Assembly: GCF_943193015.1 (NCBI RefSeq)
Contig: NZ_CALPCM010000001.1
Coordinates: 62,001 to 126,000, forward strand
Origin: Hominisplanchenecus_A murintestinalis
Lineage (GTDB): Bacteria; Bacillota; Clostridia; Lachnospirales; Lachnospiraceae
Direction: 5' to 3'
DNA length: 64,000 nucleotides
The number at the start of each line of letters is the position of its first letter. The first letter of the stretch is position 1. The position numbers and the translations under genes are program-made. Under the pieces are notes generated by a model. That model was not told where the DNA came from. It made no database searches and saw only the letters and a program-made list of their open reading frames with translations. This document shows positions 34,625 through 43,787 of this stretch, piece after piece.

Positions 34625-35683
34625 ATGTATAGAGATAAATATATAGCCAGTACATATCGTATCAAAGACCATACGGACAGAAGAGGATATTTGCGTTTGG
34701 ATATGAATGAGAATCCCGAAGGGCTGCCGGAAGATTTTGTGCGCGAGACAGTGAAGAAAATTACGCCGGAGTTTCTGGCGTCTTATCCGCAGAAGGATAA
34801 TCTGCTTGGGCTTATTGCCGGGCGGGAAGGGGTAGACGTACAGAATGTGACGCTGACGAATGGTTCCGATGAGGGCATGCGCCTGGTCTTTGAAACATTT
34901 ACCCATGCAGGGGGGCGGGTTTTAACAGTTACACCTACGTTTGAGATGTATCAGGTATATGCAAGTATGTTTGGCGTTGAGTTGGATACGGTTCCTTTTA
35001 AAGAAGATTTTACGATAGAGACAGAGGAGCTGTTTGGGGCAATTAAGGAAGATACGAATCTGGTGGTTCTTCTGAATCCAAACAGCCCGATTGGGACAGA
35101 GTTTACGGAAGAGGAATTTGAACGGATTGTGGCGAAGGCGGAAGCTGTAAGCGCTGTGGTCCTGGTGGATGAGGCGTATTATCCTTTTGGAGTGGAATCG
35201 AAGGTGGCGTATTGCAGGAAACACCCTCATGTGATGGTAATGAGGACTTTTTCAAAATGGTGTTCCCTGGCAGCTTTACGGGTGGGTTATCTGATTGGAA
35301 GTGAAGAATGCATCCATCTGATTGAAAATGCTCAGTCCACATACAATGTAAATTCGGTGGGGATTTTGTTTGCCGAAGAACTGCTGAAACGGGAGGACAT
35401 TCTGGACAGTTTGAGGCAGTCGATGGAAGCGGGAAGGGACTATCTGGTTTCTCAATTAGAAAGCGCCGGGTATCGCTACTATGCATCAAGAGGAAACTAT
35501 ATTCTGATTAAGCCTAAGAGAGAACCGCAGGTTATAGCAGAAGCGTTGAAAAAGGAATACATTTTGATAAAGACATACCGCAAAGGGATGCTGGGCGGCT
35601 GGGTCAGGATTACTCTGGGCAGCAGGAAGGTTATGGAGAAGTTCTGGAAAAGCTTTTGCAGGATGGAGGAATGTGACTCGTGA
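34625..35683 (+). CDS. HisC-like PLP-dependent aminotransferase
   Basis: 352 residues from ATG 34625; earlier in-frame starts overlap the previous gene. It is fold-type I: LTNGSDEGMRLVFE, LLNPNSPIGTEF (149-160), DEAYYPFG (182-189) and the Schiff-base lysine K211 in RTFSKWCSLAALRVGYL. Closest in style to histidinol-phosphate aminotransferase or threonine-phosphate decarboxylase, but there is no his or cobalamin context. Plausible jobs are amination of phosphonoacetaldehyde to 2-aminoethylphosphonate or handling a phosphorylated amino acid for CDP activation. It overlaps the next gene by four bases. Confidence 0.82.
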   Translation: MYRDKYIASTYRIKDHTDRRGYLRLDMNENPEGLPEDFVRETVKKITPEFLASYPQKDNLLGLIAGREGVDVQNVTLTNGSDEGMRLVFETFTHAGGRVLTVTPTFEMYQVYASMFGVELDTVPFKEDFTIETEELFGAIKEDTNLVVLLNPNSPIGTEFTEEEFERIVAKAEAVSAVVLVDEAYYPFGVESKVAYCRKHPHVMVMRTFSKWCSLAALRVGYLIGSEECIHLIENAQSTYNVNSVGILFAEELLKREDILDSLRQSMEAGRDYLVSQLESAGYRYYASRGNYILIKPKREPQVIAEALKKEYILIKTYRKGMLGGWVRITLGSRKVMEKFWKSFCRMEECDS

Positions 35684-36924
35684 CAGGGCAAAAACCGCTT
35701 GTATCCATTGTGATACCTGTTTATAATGGAGCGAATTATTTAAAAGAAGCGATTGAAAGCGCTTTGGGGCAGACTTATGAGAACTGTGAAGTTCTTGTTA
35801 TCAATGACGGTTCCAGTGATCAGGGGGAAACGGAACGGGAAGCGCTGAAGTTCGGAGACAGAATCCGGTATTTCAAAAAGGAAAACGGCGGAGTTGCATC
35901 CGCTTTAAATTTCGGCATCCGCAAAATGCAGGGAGAGTATTTTTCATGGCTTTCCCACGACGATGTATACAGTCCTCAGAAAATAGAAAAGCAGTTGGAG
36001 GCGGTTTTACAGTCGGGAAATCCGGCGGCTCTGGTGCAGGCTGAATATGAGTTTTACAATGAGGATACGGGTTCAAGGACGCCGACGCGTTTTTTGAAGC
36101 ATTATAGACCGGAACAGATTACAAATTCCTGCTTTTCCGTGCTGCAGCTCCAGAGCCATGCGTGCAGTGCGCTGATACATAAGAGCCATTTTGAGAGGGC
36201 GGGGCTGTTTGATGAAAGCCTGAAAACGATACAGGATATTGATATGTGGTTCCGGATTTTTAGGGGACAGAAATCTTTGTTCCTGGCGGATATCCTTCAT
36301 ATGGTAAGGGAACACCGGGAGGCAGGCTCCAACACGATTTCCTGTTATCATGAAGAAACGCGGAAGGAATACGCAAAGCTTGTCCGGCAGATGCCGAATG
36401 AGGAAATCCGGCAGGTGTTTGGAAATGCGGGAGCGTTTTTATGCCGTATGGCCGGGTTTGTGAAGAGTTACGGCGGCGGAGACGAACTGAGAGAAATAGA
36501 GAACAGGCTATGGAATATGGAGAAAGATTCTGAGGAAGGCCAGGGATTGAAGGAATTTTATGATAAGCTGTCTGATTTTTCCCAGAACAAGGCGAAAAGG
36601 ATTGTGATATTCGGCTCCGGGCAGTATGGAATCCGGGTAAAATATGATTTGGAGAGCCGTTTGGCGGCGCCGGAATATTTTATGGATAATAACCCAAAGA
36701 AACAGGGAACGGTCATTGATGGGATTCCCTGTAAATCGAAAGAGGAATTGTTGGCGCAGAAGGGAGATACGCTGGTGGTAATCGCGATGAGGAATTGTGA
36801 GGAAGCGGTGAAGGAACTGGAAGCAGAAGGGATACCTTATTATGTGACAAGACAGGAGATTGATCCCATCCTGCTGAATACGCCGCCGGCAGTCTCCAGA
36901 AAGGAAGAGTGGCTGGGAAAATGA
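35680..36924 (+). CDS. GT2 glycosyltransferase with C-terminal Rossmann module
   Basis: 414 residues, GTG start in a GTGA overlap. The GT-A domain has VSIVIPVYNGANYLKEAIES, VINDGSSDQGETE, and the metal site in WLSHDDVY. Residues about 305-395 form a second domain beginning RIVIFGSGQYGIRVKYDLES, with a FMDNNPKKQG turn, like the sugar-acyltransferase PglD N-domain. The same module recurs in the radical-SAM, GT2 and sulfatase-fold proteins of this island. Acts on a cytoplasmic glycan intermediate; sugar unknown. Confidence 0.82.
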   Translation: MTGQKPLVSIVIPVYNGANYLKEAIESALGQTYENCEVLVINDGSSDQGETEREALKFGDRIRYFKKENGGVASALNFGIRKMQGEYFSWLSHDDVYSPQKIEKQLEAVLQSGNPAALVQAEYEFYNEDTGSRTPTRFLKHYRPEQITNSCFSVLQLQSHACSALIHKSHFERAGLFDESLKTIQDIDMWFRIFRGQKSLFLADILHMVREHREAGSNTISCYHEETRKEYAKLVRQMPNEEIRQVFGNAGAFLCRMAGFVKSYGGGDELREIENRLWNMEKDSEEGQGLKEFYDKLSDFSQNKAKRIVIFGSGQYGIRVKYDLESRLAAPEYFMDNNPKKQGTVIDGIPCKSKEELLAQKGDTLVVIAMRNCEEAVKELEAEGIPYYVTRQEIDPILLNTPPAVSRKEEWLGK

Positions 36925-37637
36925 ATGTAGCGATTATTATTGCAGCGGGACAGGGGCACAGGATGCGGCAGGAAATTCCGAAACAGTTTATCAATGTGTA
37001 TGATAAGCCTGTAGTGATTTATACACTGGAGAGCTTTCAGCGGCATCCGGATATAGACGCTATCGAAGTGGTGTGCCTGGACGGCTGGCAGGATTTGCTG
37101 AGGGCTTATGCGAAGCAGTTTGGCATTACGAAATTAAAATGGATTGTCAGCGGAGGGAGCACGGCGCAGGAATCCATCCGAAACGGCGTGTTTGCATTAA
37201 AAGAGGAATGTGAGGATGATGATATTGTTATTATCCATGACGGAATCCGGCCTTTGGTGGATGAAAGCATTTTGTCTGATGTGATTTTGAAATGCCGGGA
37301 ATATGGGAATGCGGTAACATCCCTTCCATATAATGAGCAGATTTTTGTGATAAAGGATGAAAAATGTACCAGCCAGTATATCCCTCGGGAAACGCTGCGG
37401 CGGGTATCGACTCCGCAGGCTTATATGTATGCAAAACTGGTATGGGCTTATACGAAAGCGTTTAAAGAAGAAATCGGTATCTACGGTTCTTCTTATACGA
37501 ATACCATGATGGTGGATTTGGGCGAGGTGCTGTATTTTGCTGCAGGTTCGGATAAAAATATTAAGCTGACGACAAAGGATGATTTGGAGTTGTTTAAAGG
37601 ATATCTGCGGACGGAAAAGGACGAGTGGTTAAAGTAG
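36921..37637 (+). CDS. IspD/TarI-family cytidylyltransferase
   Basis: 238 residues from ATG 36921 (ATGA overlap). IIAAGQGHRMRQEIPKQFI (6-24) is the CTP-binding loop of the IspD/TarI family, with VIIHDGIRPLVDESIL and a C-terminal LTTKDDLELFKGYL. Outside the isoprenoid context and inside a glycan island, a TarI-like role (activation of ribitol-5-phosphate or another polyol or sugar phosphate with CTP) is more likely than IspD. No TarJ reductase is nearby, so the substrate is open. It may feed the TagF-like enzyme at 45007. Confidence 0.8.
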   Translation: MNVAIIIAAGQGHRMRQEIPKQFINVYDKPVVIYTLESFQRHPDIDAIEVVCLDGWQDLLRAYAKQFGITKLKWIVSGGSTAQESIRNGVFALKEECEDDDIVIIHDGIRPLVDESILSDVILKCREYGNAVTSLPYNEQIFVIKDEKCTSQYIPRETLRRVSTPQAYMYAKLVWAYTKAFKEEIGIYGSSYTNTMMVDLGEVLYFAAGSDKNIKLTTKDDLELFKGYLRTEKDEWLK

Positions 37638-37656
37638 AAGATTAGGAGACAGGCGT

Positions 37657-38817
37657 ATGAAGTGGAAGAACAGAGGGCATGAATTTGACGGCGTGTATGA
37701 TAACATACAGAAGCTGGATAAATACTATTTGTTTGGTGCAGGAGAGTATGGGGAACAGATTTGCGGGCTTTTAGAGAAAGAGCTTATGATATTGGGATTT
37801 CTTGATAATGACAGCAGAAAGCAGCATACGCTGTATTGCGGAAAAATGATATACTCTTTAGATGAAGTGGAAGAAAAGCTGGACGAAACTACAGGAATCA
37901 TCGTGACGGTATCGCCGTATACAAGGCTGCCGGTTATGCAGCAGCTGATGCAAAAAGGGCTGGCGCAGGACAAACAGGTCTTTACCATGGAGATGTTCAT
38001 GATGGTATATGCCGCGTACAAGAACGGCAAAGTATACATTCCGTCGATATCTTTCCTGCCCAGTACGAGGTGCAATCTGCGCTGTGAGGCGTGCTTGAAT
38101 TTCACTCCGTATATGAAGCACTTTGATGAACGTCCGTGGGAGCAGATTCAGGCTGATGTTGATACATTTTTTTCATGTATTGATTATATTATGCTTTTTC
38201 ATATCAGCGGCGGGGAGCCAATGCTGTATCCGCATATGAAGAAGCTGGTGGAGTACATTGATACGAATTACCGGAAGAAAATCCATATTTTGCGGACAGT
38301 GACAAATGGGACGGTGCTTCCCAAGCCGGAACTTTTGGATGCGCTGGCAGAGCACAATGTAGAAGTGACGGTGGATGATTATCGGGAAGCAGTGCCGAAC
38401 AGTGTGGAAACATTTTCTAAATTGCTGGAGCGTTTGGAGAAACATCAGGTAAAATATGAAATTAATAAAGTGGACGAGTGGATTGATTTGGCGCCGCTTA
38501 CAACCCATCATGAGGACTGGAGCGAGCAGCGGCTGCAGAATCAGTTTGAGAGCTGTCATGTGCCGTGGCAGGAGCTGAGGGACGGAAAGCTTTTTAGCTG
38601 TAATTATGCGAGTTATGCGATGGTAGCAGGGCTGGCAAAGACAGATGAGACTGAGTATTTTGATTTGAGGAGCTATACGTCGGAGAAACGGAAGGAATTG
38701 ATTGAATTCCGTATGGGGTACAATGTGAAAGGATATGTGGAATTTTGTAAGAATTGCAGTGGATATATAGATATCAATCCGAACAAAGTAGAGCCGGCGA
38801 AGCAGGCAGCGAGGTGA
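37657..38817 (+). CDS. Radical-SAM protein 1 with N-terminal Rossmann module
   Basis: 386 residues. Residues 1-115 open with MKWKNRGHEF and YYLFGAGEYGEQICGLL (Rossmann). The [4Fe-4S] site is C139-x3-C143-x2-C146 (CNLRCEAC), followed by ISGGEP (SAM-binding GGEP). Cysteines in SCHVPWQEL, GKLFSCNY and FCKNCSG near the C-terminus suggest an auxiliary cluster, SPASM/twitch style. First of four paralogues here. Function unknown; a radical step on a nucleotide sugar or glycan residue is a fair guess. Confidence 0.82.
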   Translation: MKWKNRGHEFDGVYDNIQKLDKYYLFGAGEYGEQICGLLEKELMILGFLDNDSRKQHTLYCGKMIYSLDEVEEKLDETTGIIVTVSPYTRLPVMQQLMQKGLAQDKQVFTMEMFMMVYAAYKNGKVYIPSISFLPSTRCNLRCEACLNFTPYMKHFDERPWEQIQADVDTFFSCIDYIMLFHISGGEPMLYPHMKKLVEYIDTNYRKKIHILRTVTNGTVLPKPELLDALAEHNVEVTVDDYREAVPNSVETFSKLLERLEKHQVKYEINKVDEWIDLAPLTTHHEDWSEQRLQNQFESCHVPWQELRDGKLFSCNYASYAMVAGLAKTDETEYFDLRSYTSEKRKELIEFRMGYNVKGYVEFCKNCSGYIDINPNKVEPAKQAAR

Positions 38818-38879
38818 GGAACCCGGTTTACAGAGCCTGGAAACAGAGTATATAGAAAACAGTGGTAAGGAGATGCGTG

Positions 38880-39719
38880 ATGAGAAAAGCTCAGGAATAT
38901 AAATTATCTTCGGAAGAACTGAGAAAGTTACAGCGTATTGAGCTGGAAATGCTGATTGAGGTGGACAGAATCTGCCGGAAGCACAATATTCAGTATTCGC
39001 TGGATGGCGGTACGCTGCTGGGCGCAGTCCGCCACAAAGGATTTATCCCGTGGGATGATGATATTGATGTGATTATGCTCAGAAAAGAGTATGCAAAGTT
39101 CCGAAGGGTATGTAAGAAAGAGCTGGATACGGCGCGTTTTTTTCTTCAAGATTATAAGAGTGATCCTTATTACCGCTGGGGCTGGGCAAAGATACGGCGG
39201 GAGAATACGGAACATGTGCGGCTGGGGCAGGAATTCCTGAAACAGAAAACAGGGATTTTTATTGACATTTTTGTGGCGGATAATGTGCCGGATAGTTTTC
39301 TTATGCGGCGGCTGCACCATTTCCTGTGTTTTTTTATTCGGAAAGTCCTATATGCGCCATTGGGAGTACGGCAGGCAGGAAAGCGCAGGGAAAGAGCAGT
39401 GTACCGTATATTGAGCAGGATACCGAGGGACAGCGCATTTGCGCTGCGCGACCGACTGGCGTGGGCGTGCAACAGGAGGGATACCGAGCTTATCAGCCAC
39501 TATACGCTGGAGTATCCGAAAAGCTGCCGGTACGGCCTTCCGCGGCGGTGTTTTGAAGAGTTTATTGAGCTGGAGTTTGAGGGACATATGTTTCAGGCTT
39601 TTAAGGATTATGAGGTCTATCTGCGCAGGCATTACGGAGATTACAGGAAGTTGCCTCCGGTGGAAGAGAGAGTGCCTCATTCAAAGATTTCGAAGATTGA
39701 TATGAGTGGAGTGGAGTGA
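38880..39719 (+). CDS. licD: LicD-family phosphotransferase
   Basis: 279 residues from ATG 38880 with AAGGAG upstream. The hallmark is GGTLLGAVRHKGFIPWDDD (43-61) followed by IDV, the LicD/fukutin nucleotidyltransferase-fold site. LicD enzymes move phosphocholine or similar groups from a CDP/CMP donor to a sugar hydroxyl. With a phosphonate pathway and three cytidylyltransferases in the island, a CMP-phosphonate is a natural donor here. A basic, hydrophobic stretch (about 135-165) may associate with membrane. Confidence 0.88.
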   Translation: MRKAQEYKLSSEELRKLQRIELEMLIEVDRICRKHNIQYSLDGGTLLGAVRHKGFIPWDDDIDVIMLRKEYAKFRRVCKKELDTARFFLQDYKSDPYYRWGWAKIRRENTEHVRLGQEFLKQKTGIFIDIFVADNVPDSFLMRRLHHFLCFFIRKVLYAPLGVRQAGKRRERAVYRILSRIPRDSAFALRDRLAWACNRRDTELISHYTLEYPKSCRYGLPRRCFEEFIELEFEGHMFQAFKDYEVYLRRHYGDYRKLPPVEERVPHSKISKIDMSGVE

Positions 39720-39720
39720 C

Positions 39721-40911
39721 ATGAAATGGACAAAGCAGGGCAGGGAACTTGCCGGGACAGAAGAGGCTATCGCGAAAGAATATGCCAATAAAGAAATATA
39801 TATATATGGCAGCGGGATTATTGGGGAAAGATTTTTTTATGCAATACAGAGACTTACGGATTGGACGGTAAAGGCATTTATTGATAAATATAAAGCAGGA
39901 GATATATGCCAGGGTCTGGATGTGTTGAGTCTGGAGGAGTTCTCAAGAAGAGCAAATGCTGATTGCCTGGTGTTAATTGCCTTACATGACGATATTGGAC
40001 AAGAGGTAAAAGAGGGACTTAGTGTTTTTTTGGAGAATAAGCGCAGTATCTGTAAAACTTATAATGAATTTATGCGGCATGATTTTCCGCTCCTGATGCT
40101 TCATCAATATCAAAAAGTTGTTGTGAATTCCCTTTCCTGTATCGTGACAGAGAGATGTACGCTGAGGTGTGAAAAATGTGCGATTATGCTTCCATATTTC
40201 AAAAATGTGAAGAAATATGAGGCGGCAAAAATAAAAGAAGAGATTGATCTGGCATTTAGCAAAATAGATTTCGTGGGAGACTTTACTTTTACAGGCGGAG
40301 AGCCGTTATTAAACCAGGAGTTGGAAGAGGTTCTTGGGTATATAGCAGAAAACTATCTGGAACAGATAGGAAGTTTAAAGATTATTACCAATGGTATGAT
40401 AGAGCCGGGAAAAAGGCTATTAAACTGTATGAAGAAATATGGTATGTATGTGGAAATCAGTGATTATACGGCTACGAACCCTGAACTGAAACAGAGAGTC
40501 ATGGAAAATTATGAAAAATACAGGGAGAACGGGATTAGGACATATTTGTTAAGTTCTGCGCAATGGGTAGATTTTGGGTTTGAGGCGCTGCATCATGAGG
40601 AAGATACAGAAAGCAGCATGGAAGCCTTTTTTGATTACTGCCATACAAATTGCCGTGGGTATATCGATGGAAAAATATGGTACTGCATTAATGCAAGATT
40701 TGCGGAAAAAGCGCTGGAGTTTGCATATGATGAAAGCAATATGCTGGAGCTTGGGAAGCTTGGGAATGGGATAGAAGAAAAGGCAAAAATTGTGGAATTT
40801 GATTTGGGATATAATGCCAGAGGTTATTTAACAATGTGCCGGAGGTGCAATGGCGGATGTGATATCAATACACATTATATAGAGGTGGGAAGACAGTGCA
40901 GAAATCTTTAG
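39721..40911 (+). CDS. Radical-SAM protein 2 with N-terminal Rossmann module
   Basis: 396 residues from ATG 39721, one base after the licD stop. It opens MKWTKQGREL, then EIYIYGSGIIGERFFYAI (Rossmann). The cluster site is C146-x3-C150-x2-C153 (CTLRCEKC), with TFTGGEPLLNQE for SAM. Near the C-terminus are YCHTNCRGYIDGKIWYC and MCRRCNGGCDI (auxiliary-cluster cysteines). Paralogue of the proteins at 37657, 47525 and 49705. It overlaps the GT2 gene downstream by 16 bases, pairing a radical-SAM gene with a glycosyltransferase. Confidence 0.82.
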   Translation: MKWTKQGRELAGTEEAIAKEYANKEIYIYGSGIIGERFFYAIQRLTDWTVKAFIDKYKAGDICQGLDVLSLEEFSRRANADCLVLIALHDDIGQEVKEGLSVFLENKRSICKTYNEFMRHDFPLLMLHQYQKVVVNSLSCIVTERCTLRCEKCAIMLPYFKNVKKYEAAKIKEEIDLAFSKIDFVGDFTFTGGEPLLNQELEEVLGYIAENYLEQIGSLKIITNGMIEPGKRLLNCMKKYGMYVEISDYTATNPELKQRVMENYEKYRENGIRTYLLSSAQWVDFGFEALHHEEDTESSMEAFFDYCHTNCRGYIDGKIWYCINARFAEKALEFAYDESNMLELGKLGNGIEEKAKIVEFDLGYNARGYLTMCRRCNGGCDINTHYIEVGRQCRNL

Positions 40912-42104
40912 TATCTATTATCATTCCGGTTTATAATGGAGCAAATTATTTGAGAGAGGCGATTGACAGTGCGTTAAATCAGACATATCAGAACTGTGAG
41001 GTTATCGTTGTGAATGATGGTTCAGACGATAATGGAAAAACGGAAGAGATTGCATTGTCATACGGAAGCAGAATCAGGTATTTCAGGAAAGAGAATGGGG
41101 GAGTGGCAACGGCATTAAATGCAGGCATAAGAGAAATGCAGGGAGAGTATTTTTCCTGGCTTTCTCATGATGACGTTTTCTATCCCCGTAAGATTGAAGA
41201 GCAGGTTAAATGTGTGAAAGAAAACAATGTATGGATGACAGCATGTTCTTACGATATCTTTACGGATTCGGGAAGAAGGGTTGCGGTTCCGTTATTACAA
41301 TTTTACAAAGAGGGAAATTTAGAGAAAAATGTATTTTCTGTAATACAATCGCTTATACAATTTGGCGGTGTGCTTCTCCACGAATGTATTTTTGAAAGAT
41401 ATGGGACATTCCGTGAAGATTTGCGCACAACGCAAGATTATGAGTTCCTGTTTAGGATTTTAAGAAAGGAAAAATGTAAATTCTCTAATGAACGCCTTTA
41501 TGGCATCAGATACCATGCGGAGCAGGGAAGCAATACCATAAGAAGTGTAGACATTGAACGGGATGAAATGTACCGTATGTTTTTAGATGAACTTACACAT
41601 CAGGAGAGAGTGGAGTTATACGGAAGTGATTATAACTTTTTTTATCAGATGCTGCTGAGGATTTTTCCGATACCAGGCATGGAGAAAAGTTATTCTGCCT
41701 GTTTGCAGGGAATGCGCTTAAACACATGCATTGCGGGTGAGATAGAAGAAAAAATAGAAACGCCGATTTGGATTTATGGGGCGGGCGCTTATGGAAAAAG
41801 GCTTTTATTTGATTTGCGCTGCCGCGGCTTTGCTGTTGAAGGGTTTCTTGATGGAAACAAGAAGCTGCATGGCAAGAAAATAGATGGGATTATATGTCGG
41901 GGATTAGGGGAACAGGGAATGTTTCGGGGCAGAATTATCATTGCCTCTTTATATAGAGAAGAGATTGCGCAGGAATTAAGAAGAGCCGGAATTAGTAATT
42001 ATGTATTTAAAGAGGATTTGGATAAGATCTTTATGGATGTTTCACCCCAAAATAAAATTGTAGAAAAGATAATTGGCAGGTATCAGGAAAATGGATGGAG
42101 ATAA
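40896..42104 (+). CDS. GT2 glycosyltransferase with C-terminal Rossmann module
   Basis: 402 residues, GTG start at 40896. GT-A domain: VSIIIPVYNGANYLREAIDS, VVNDGSDDNGKTE, WLSHDDVFYP. The C-terminal module starts near residue 290 with IWIYGAGAYGKRLLFDLR and FLDGNKKLHGKKIDG. Its central region (FGGVLLHECIFERYG) differs from the neighbours at 35680 and 43780, suggesting another acceptor. It overlaps the upstream and downstream genes. Confidence 0.82.
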   Translation: MQKSLVSIIIPVYNGANYLREAIDSALNQTYQNCEVIVVNDGSDDNGKTEEIALSYGSRIRYFRKENGGVATALNAGIREMQGEYFSWLSHDDVFYPRKIEEQVKCVKENNVWMTACSYDIFTDSGRRVAVPLLQFYKEGNLEKNVFSVIQSLIQFGGVLLHECIFERYGTFREDLRTTQDYEFLFRILRKEKCKFSNERLYGIRYHAEQGSNTIRSVDIERDEMYRMFLDELTHQERVELYGSDYNFFYQMLLRIFPIPGMEKSYSACLQGMRLNTCIAGEIEEKIETPIWIYGAGAYGKRLLFDLRCRGFAVEGFLDGNKKLHGKKIDGIICRGLGEQGMFRGRIIIASLYREEIAQELRRAGISNYVFKEDLDKIFMDVSPQNKIVEKIIGRYQENGWR

Positions 42105-42570
42105 AAAGCAGGTATGTATCTATTGCATGGGAGAATATGGGATACAGACATATTTCAAGTTAAAAAAATATGGAATTGCAGTTGGATGTTTTGGAGATAC
42201 GGATAAAAGTAAACAAGGTTATGCGTTGGAAGGGTTATTCTGTAAATCTTATGAAGAGGTACTGGAACTGGATAAAAGGGAAACTGTTATTATTGTTAGT
42301 ATGAAAAATTCAGCGGCATTGGTAAATCAGTTTCGCCAGGAGGGATTTGAGAACGTATATAGCAGAGAGGAGCTATACGCTTTATTGGATAAAAAGGAGC
42401 CGTGTGTGAGGAATGATTTGCTGGATGAAACGGAAATTGTGGATTTGAAGGACAATCTTGAAAAAGTTTTTTGCGGATATCCTTACAAAAAGACGGAGAG
42501 GCGTAAAAGCGCGGAGATTCTTTTAGAAGATTGTGTAAAGCGCCAGGGGAGGAGAAATCTAGGCAAATGA
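42091..42570 (+). CDS. Stand-alone Rossmann module protein
   Basis: 159 residues from ATG 42091. It consists almost only of the module seen fused elsewhere in this island: VCIYCMGEYGIQTYFKLKKY, CFGDTDKSKQGYALEG and VIIVSMKNSAALVNQF. The second glycine of the GxGxxG loop region is replaced (YCMGEYG), so nucleotide binding may be altered. A C-terminal 45-residue tail is charged. It may work in trans with a partner, for example the GT4 that overlaps it by four bases. No enzymatic function can be assigned. Confidence 0.68.
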   Translation: MDGDKKQVCIYCMGEYGIQTYFKLKKYGIAVGCFGDTDKSKQGYALEGLFCKSYEEVLELDKRETVIIVSMKNSAALVNQFRQEGFENVYSREELYALLDKKEPCVRNDLLDETEIVDLKDNLEKVFCGYPYKKTERRKSAEILLEDCVKRQGRRNLGK

Positions 42571-43787
42571 AAGTCGTAGAGGTGAATTATTGGGATTTGG
42601 TGGGAAGGAACTTTAATGGATATGATTTGCATTTGAAGCTGCGCGAAAATGGAATAGATGCAAAACAGATTGTGATGGATAAAAGAAGCGACGCGGATAG
42701 CGTTATCTGTTTAAAGCATAGCTGGATGCTTCATGAGCAGGTTGCACATTATGAGAAAGAGCATTCGATTAGCAATCTTTTGATGCCTTACATAACAGAG
42801 TTAAAGAGAATAGAGGAATTTCAAAATGCAGATATTAAACATTATCACATTCTGCATAATAGAATGTTTTCCTTGTATGATTATCCAGATTTAATGAAGG
42901 GGAATAGTGTATGGACGATACATGATCCCTGGATTGTCACGGGAAATTGTGTATATCCAATGACCTGTGAGAAATGGAGAACCGGCTGTGGAAATTGTGA
43001 ACGGCTGGATGAAATATATTATGAGATGGAGCAGGATAATACAAATTTTATGTGGGAGGTTAAAAGAAAGGTATTTCGAGAAATGAATCCCCACGTTGTG
43101 GTTGCTTCAGAATTTATGAAGAGATATATGAAGGAAAGTCCGTTGACTGAACATTTTGATAAGATTCATGTGATACCCTTTGGGGTTGATATCAGTTCGT
43201 ATCATGATAGAGAAGAATTAGCAGATGAAAACCATATTGTTATTGGATTCAGGGCAGATAACGCGCCGGTGAAAGGATGCGAATACATATATGAAGCATT
43301 AAGACAGATATCAGATAAGGACAGAATATTCCTTATGACAGTAGGCGCGGGGGTAATCCCGGAGGATATTCGGAAAATGTATAAAGTACAGGAGCATTCC
43401 TGGATAAATGATAAACAGGGAATGATTGATTTTCAGGAAGCCTGTGATATATTTATTATGCCGTCGCTGGCAGAAAGTTTTGGCCTTATGGCGATTGAAG
43501 CTATGGCCGCCGGAAATGCAGTTATTTGTTTTAAGGGGACGGTATTGGAAGATATTACAAATGCTCCAATATGTGGAAGTTCTGTAGAGTATAAATCAAG
43601 TTCTGCATTGGCGTATGAAATTGAGAGATTGTCCCGGAATCCGAGGGAAATTCGGCAAAAAGGGAGGATGGGACGGCAGCTGGTGGAACAGAAATATCAA
43701 TTTGACACGTATGTAAAAAGGCATCAGGAGCTGTATGAGAGTATTTTAAAAGAGAGCTTGGACGGAAAAGGGAAAAGATATGAATGA
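42567..43787 (+). CDS. GT4-family glycosyltransferase
   Basis: 406 residues, ATG in an ATGA overlap. GT-B fold: N-terminal domain with YDLHLKLRENGIDAKQIV, a Cys/Trp-rich loop (WIVTGNCVYPMTCEKW, then CGNCERL) seen in several capsule GT4 enzymes, and a C-terminal domain with IGFRADNAPVKGCEYIY and the EX7E motif in SLAESFGLMAIEAMAAGN. A retaining transferase using a nucleotide sugar at the cytoplasmic side. Overlaps the next gene by eight bases. Confidence 0.85.
   Translation: MKVVEVNYWDLVGRNFNGYDLHLKLRENGIDAKQIVMDKRSDADSVICLKHSWMLHEQVAHYEKEHSISNLLMPYITELKRIEEFQNADIKHYHILHNRMFSLYDYPDLMKGNSVWTIHDPWIVTGNCVYPMTCEKWRTGCGNCERLDEIYYEMEQDNTNFMWEVKRKVFREMNPHVVVASEFMKRYMKESPLTEHFDKIHVIPFGVDISSYHDREELADENHIVIGFRADNAPVKGCEYIYEALRQISDKDRIFLMTVGAGVIPEDIRKMYKVQEHSWINDKQGMIDFQEACDIFIMPSLAESFGLMAIEAMAAGNAVICFKGTVLEDITNAPICGSSVEYKSSSALAYEIERLSRNPREIRQKGRMGRQLVEQKYQFDTYVKRHQELYESILKESLDGKGKRYE

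Noticed and set aside
36921..37637. IspD of the isoprenoid pathway
   Set aside because: The fold allows it, but there is no ispF or other isoprenoid gene, and the gene is overlapped with glycan genes, so TarI-like is preferred.
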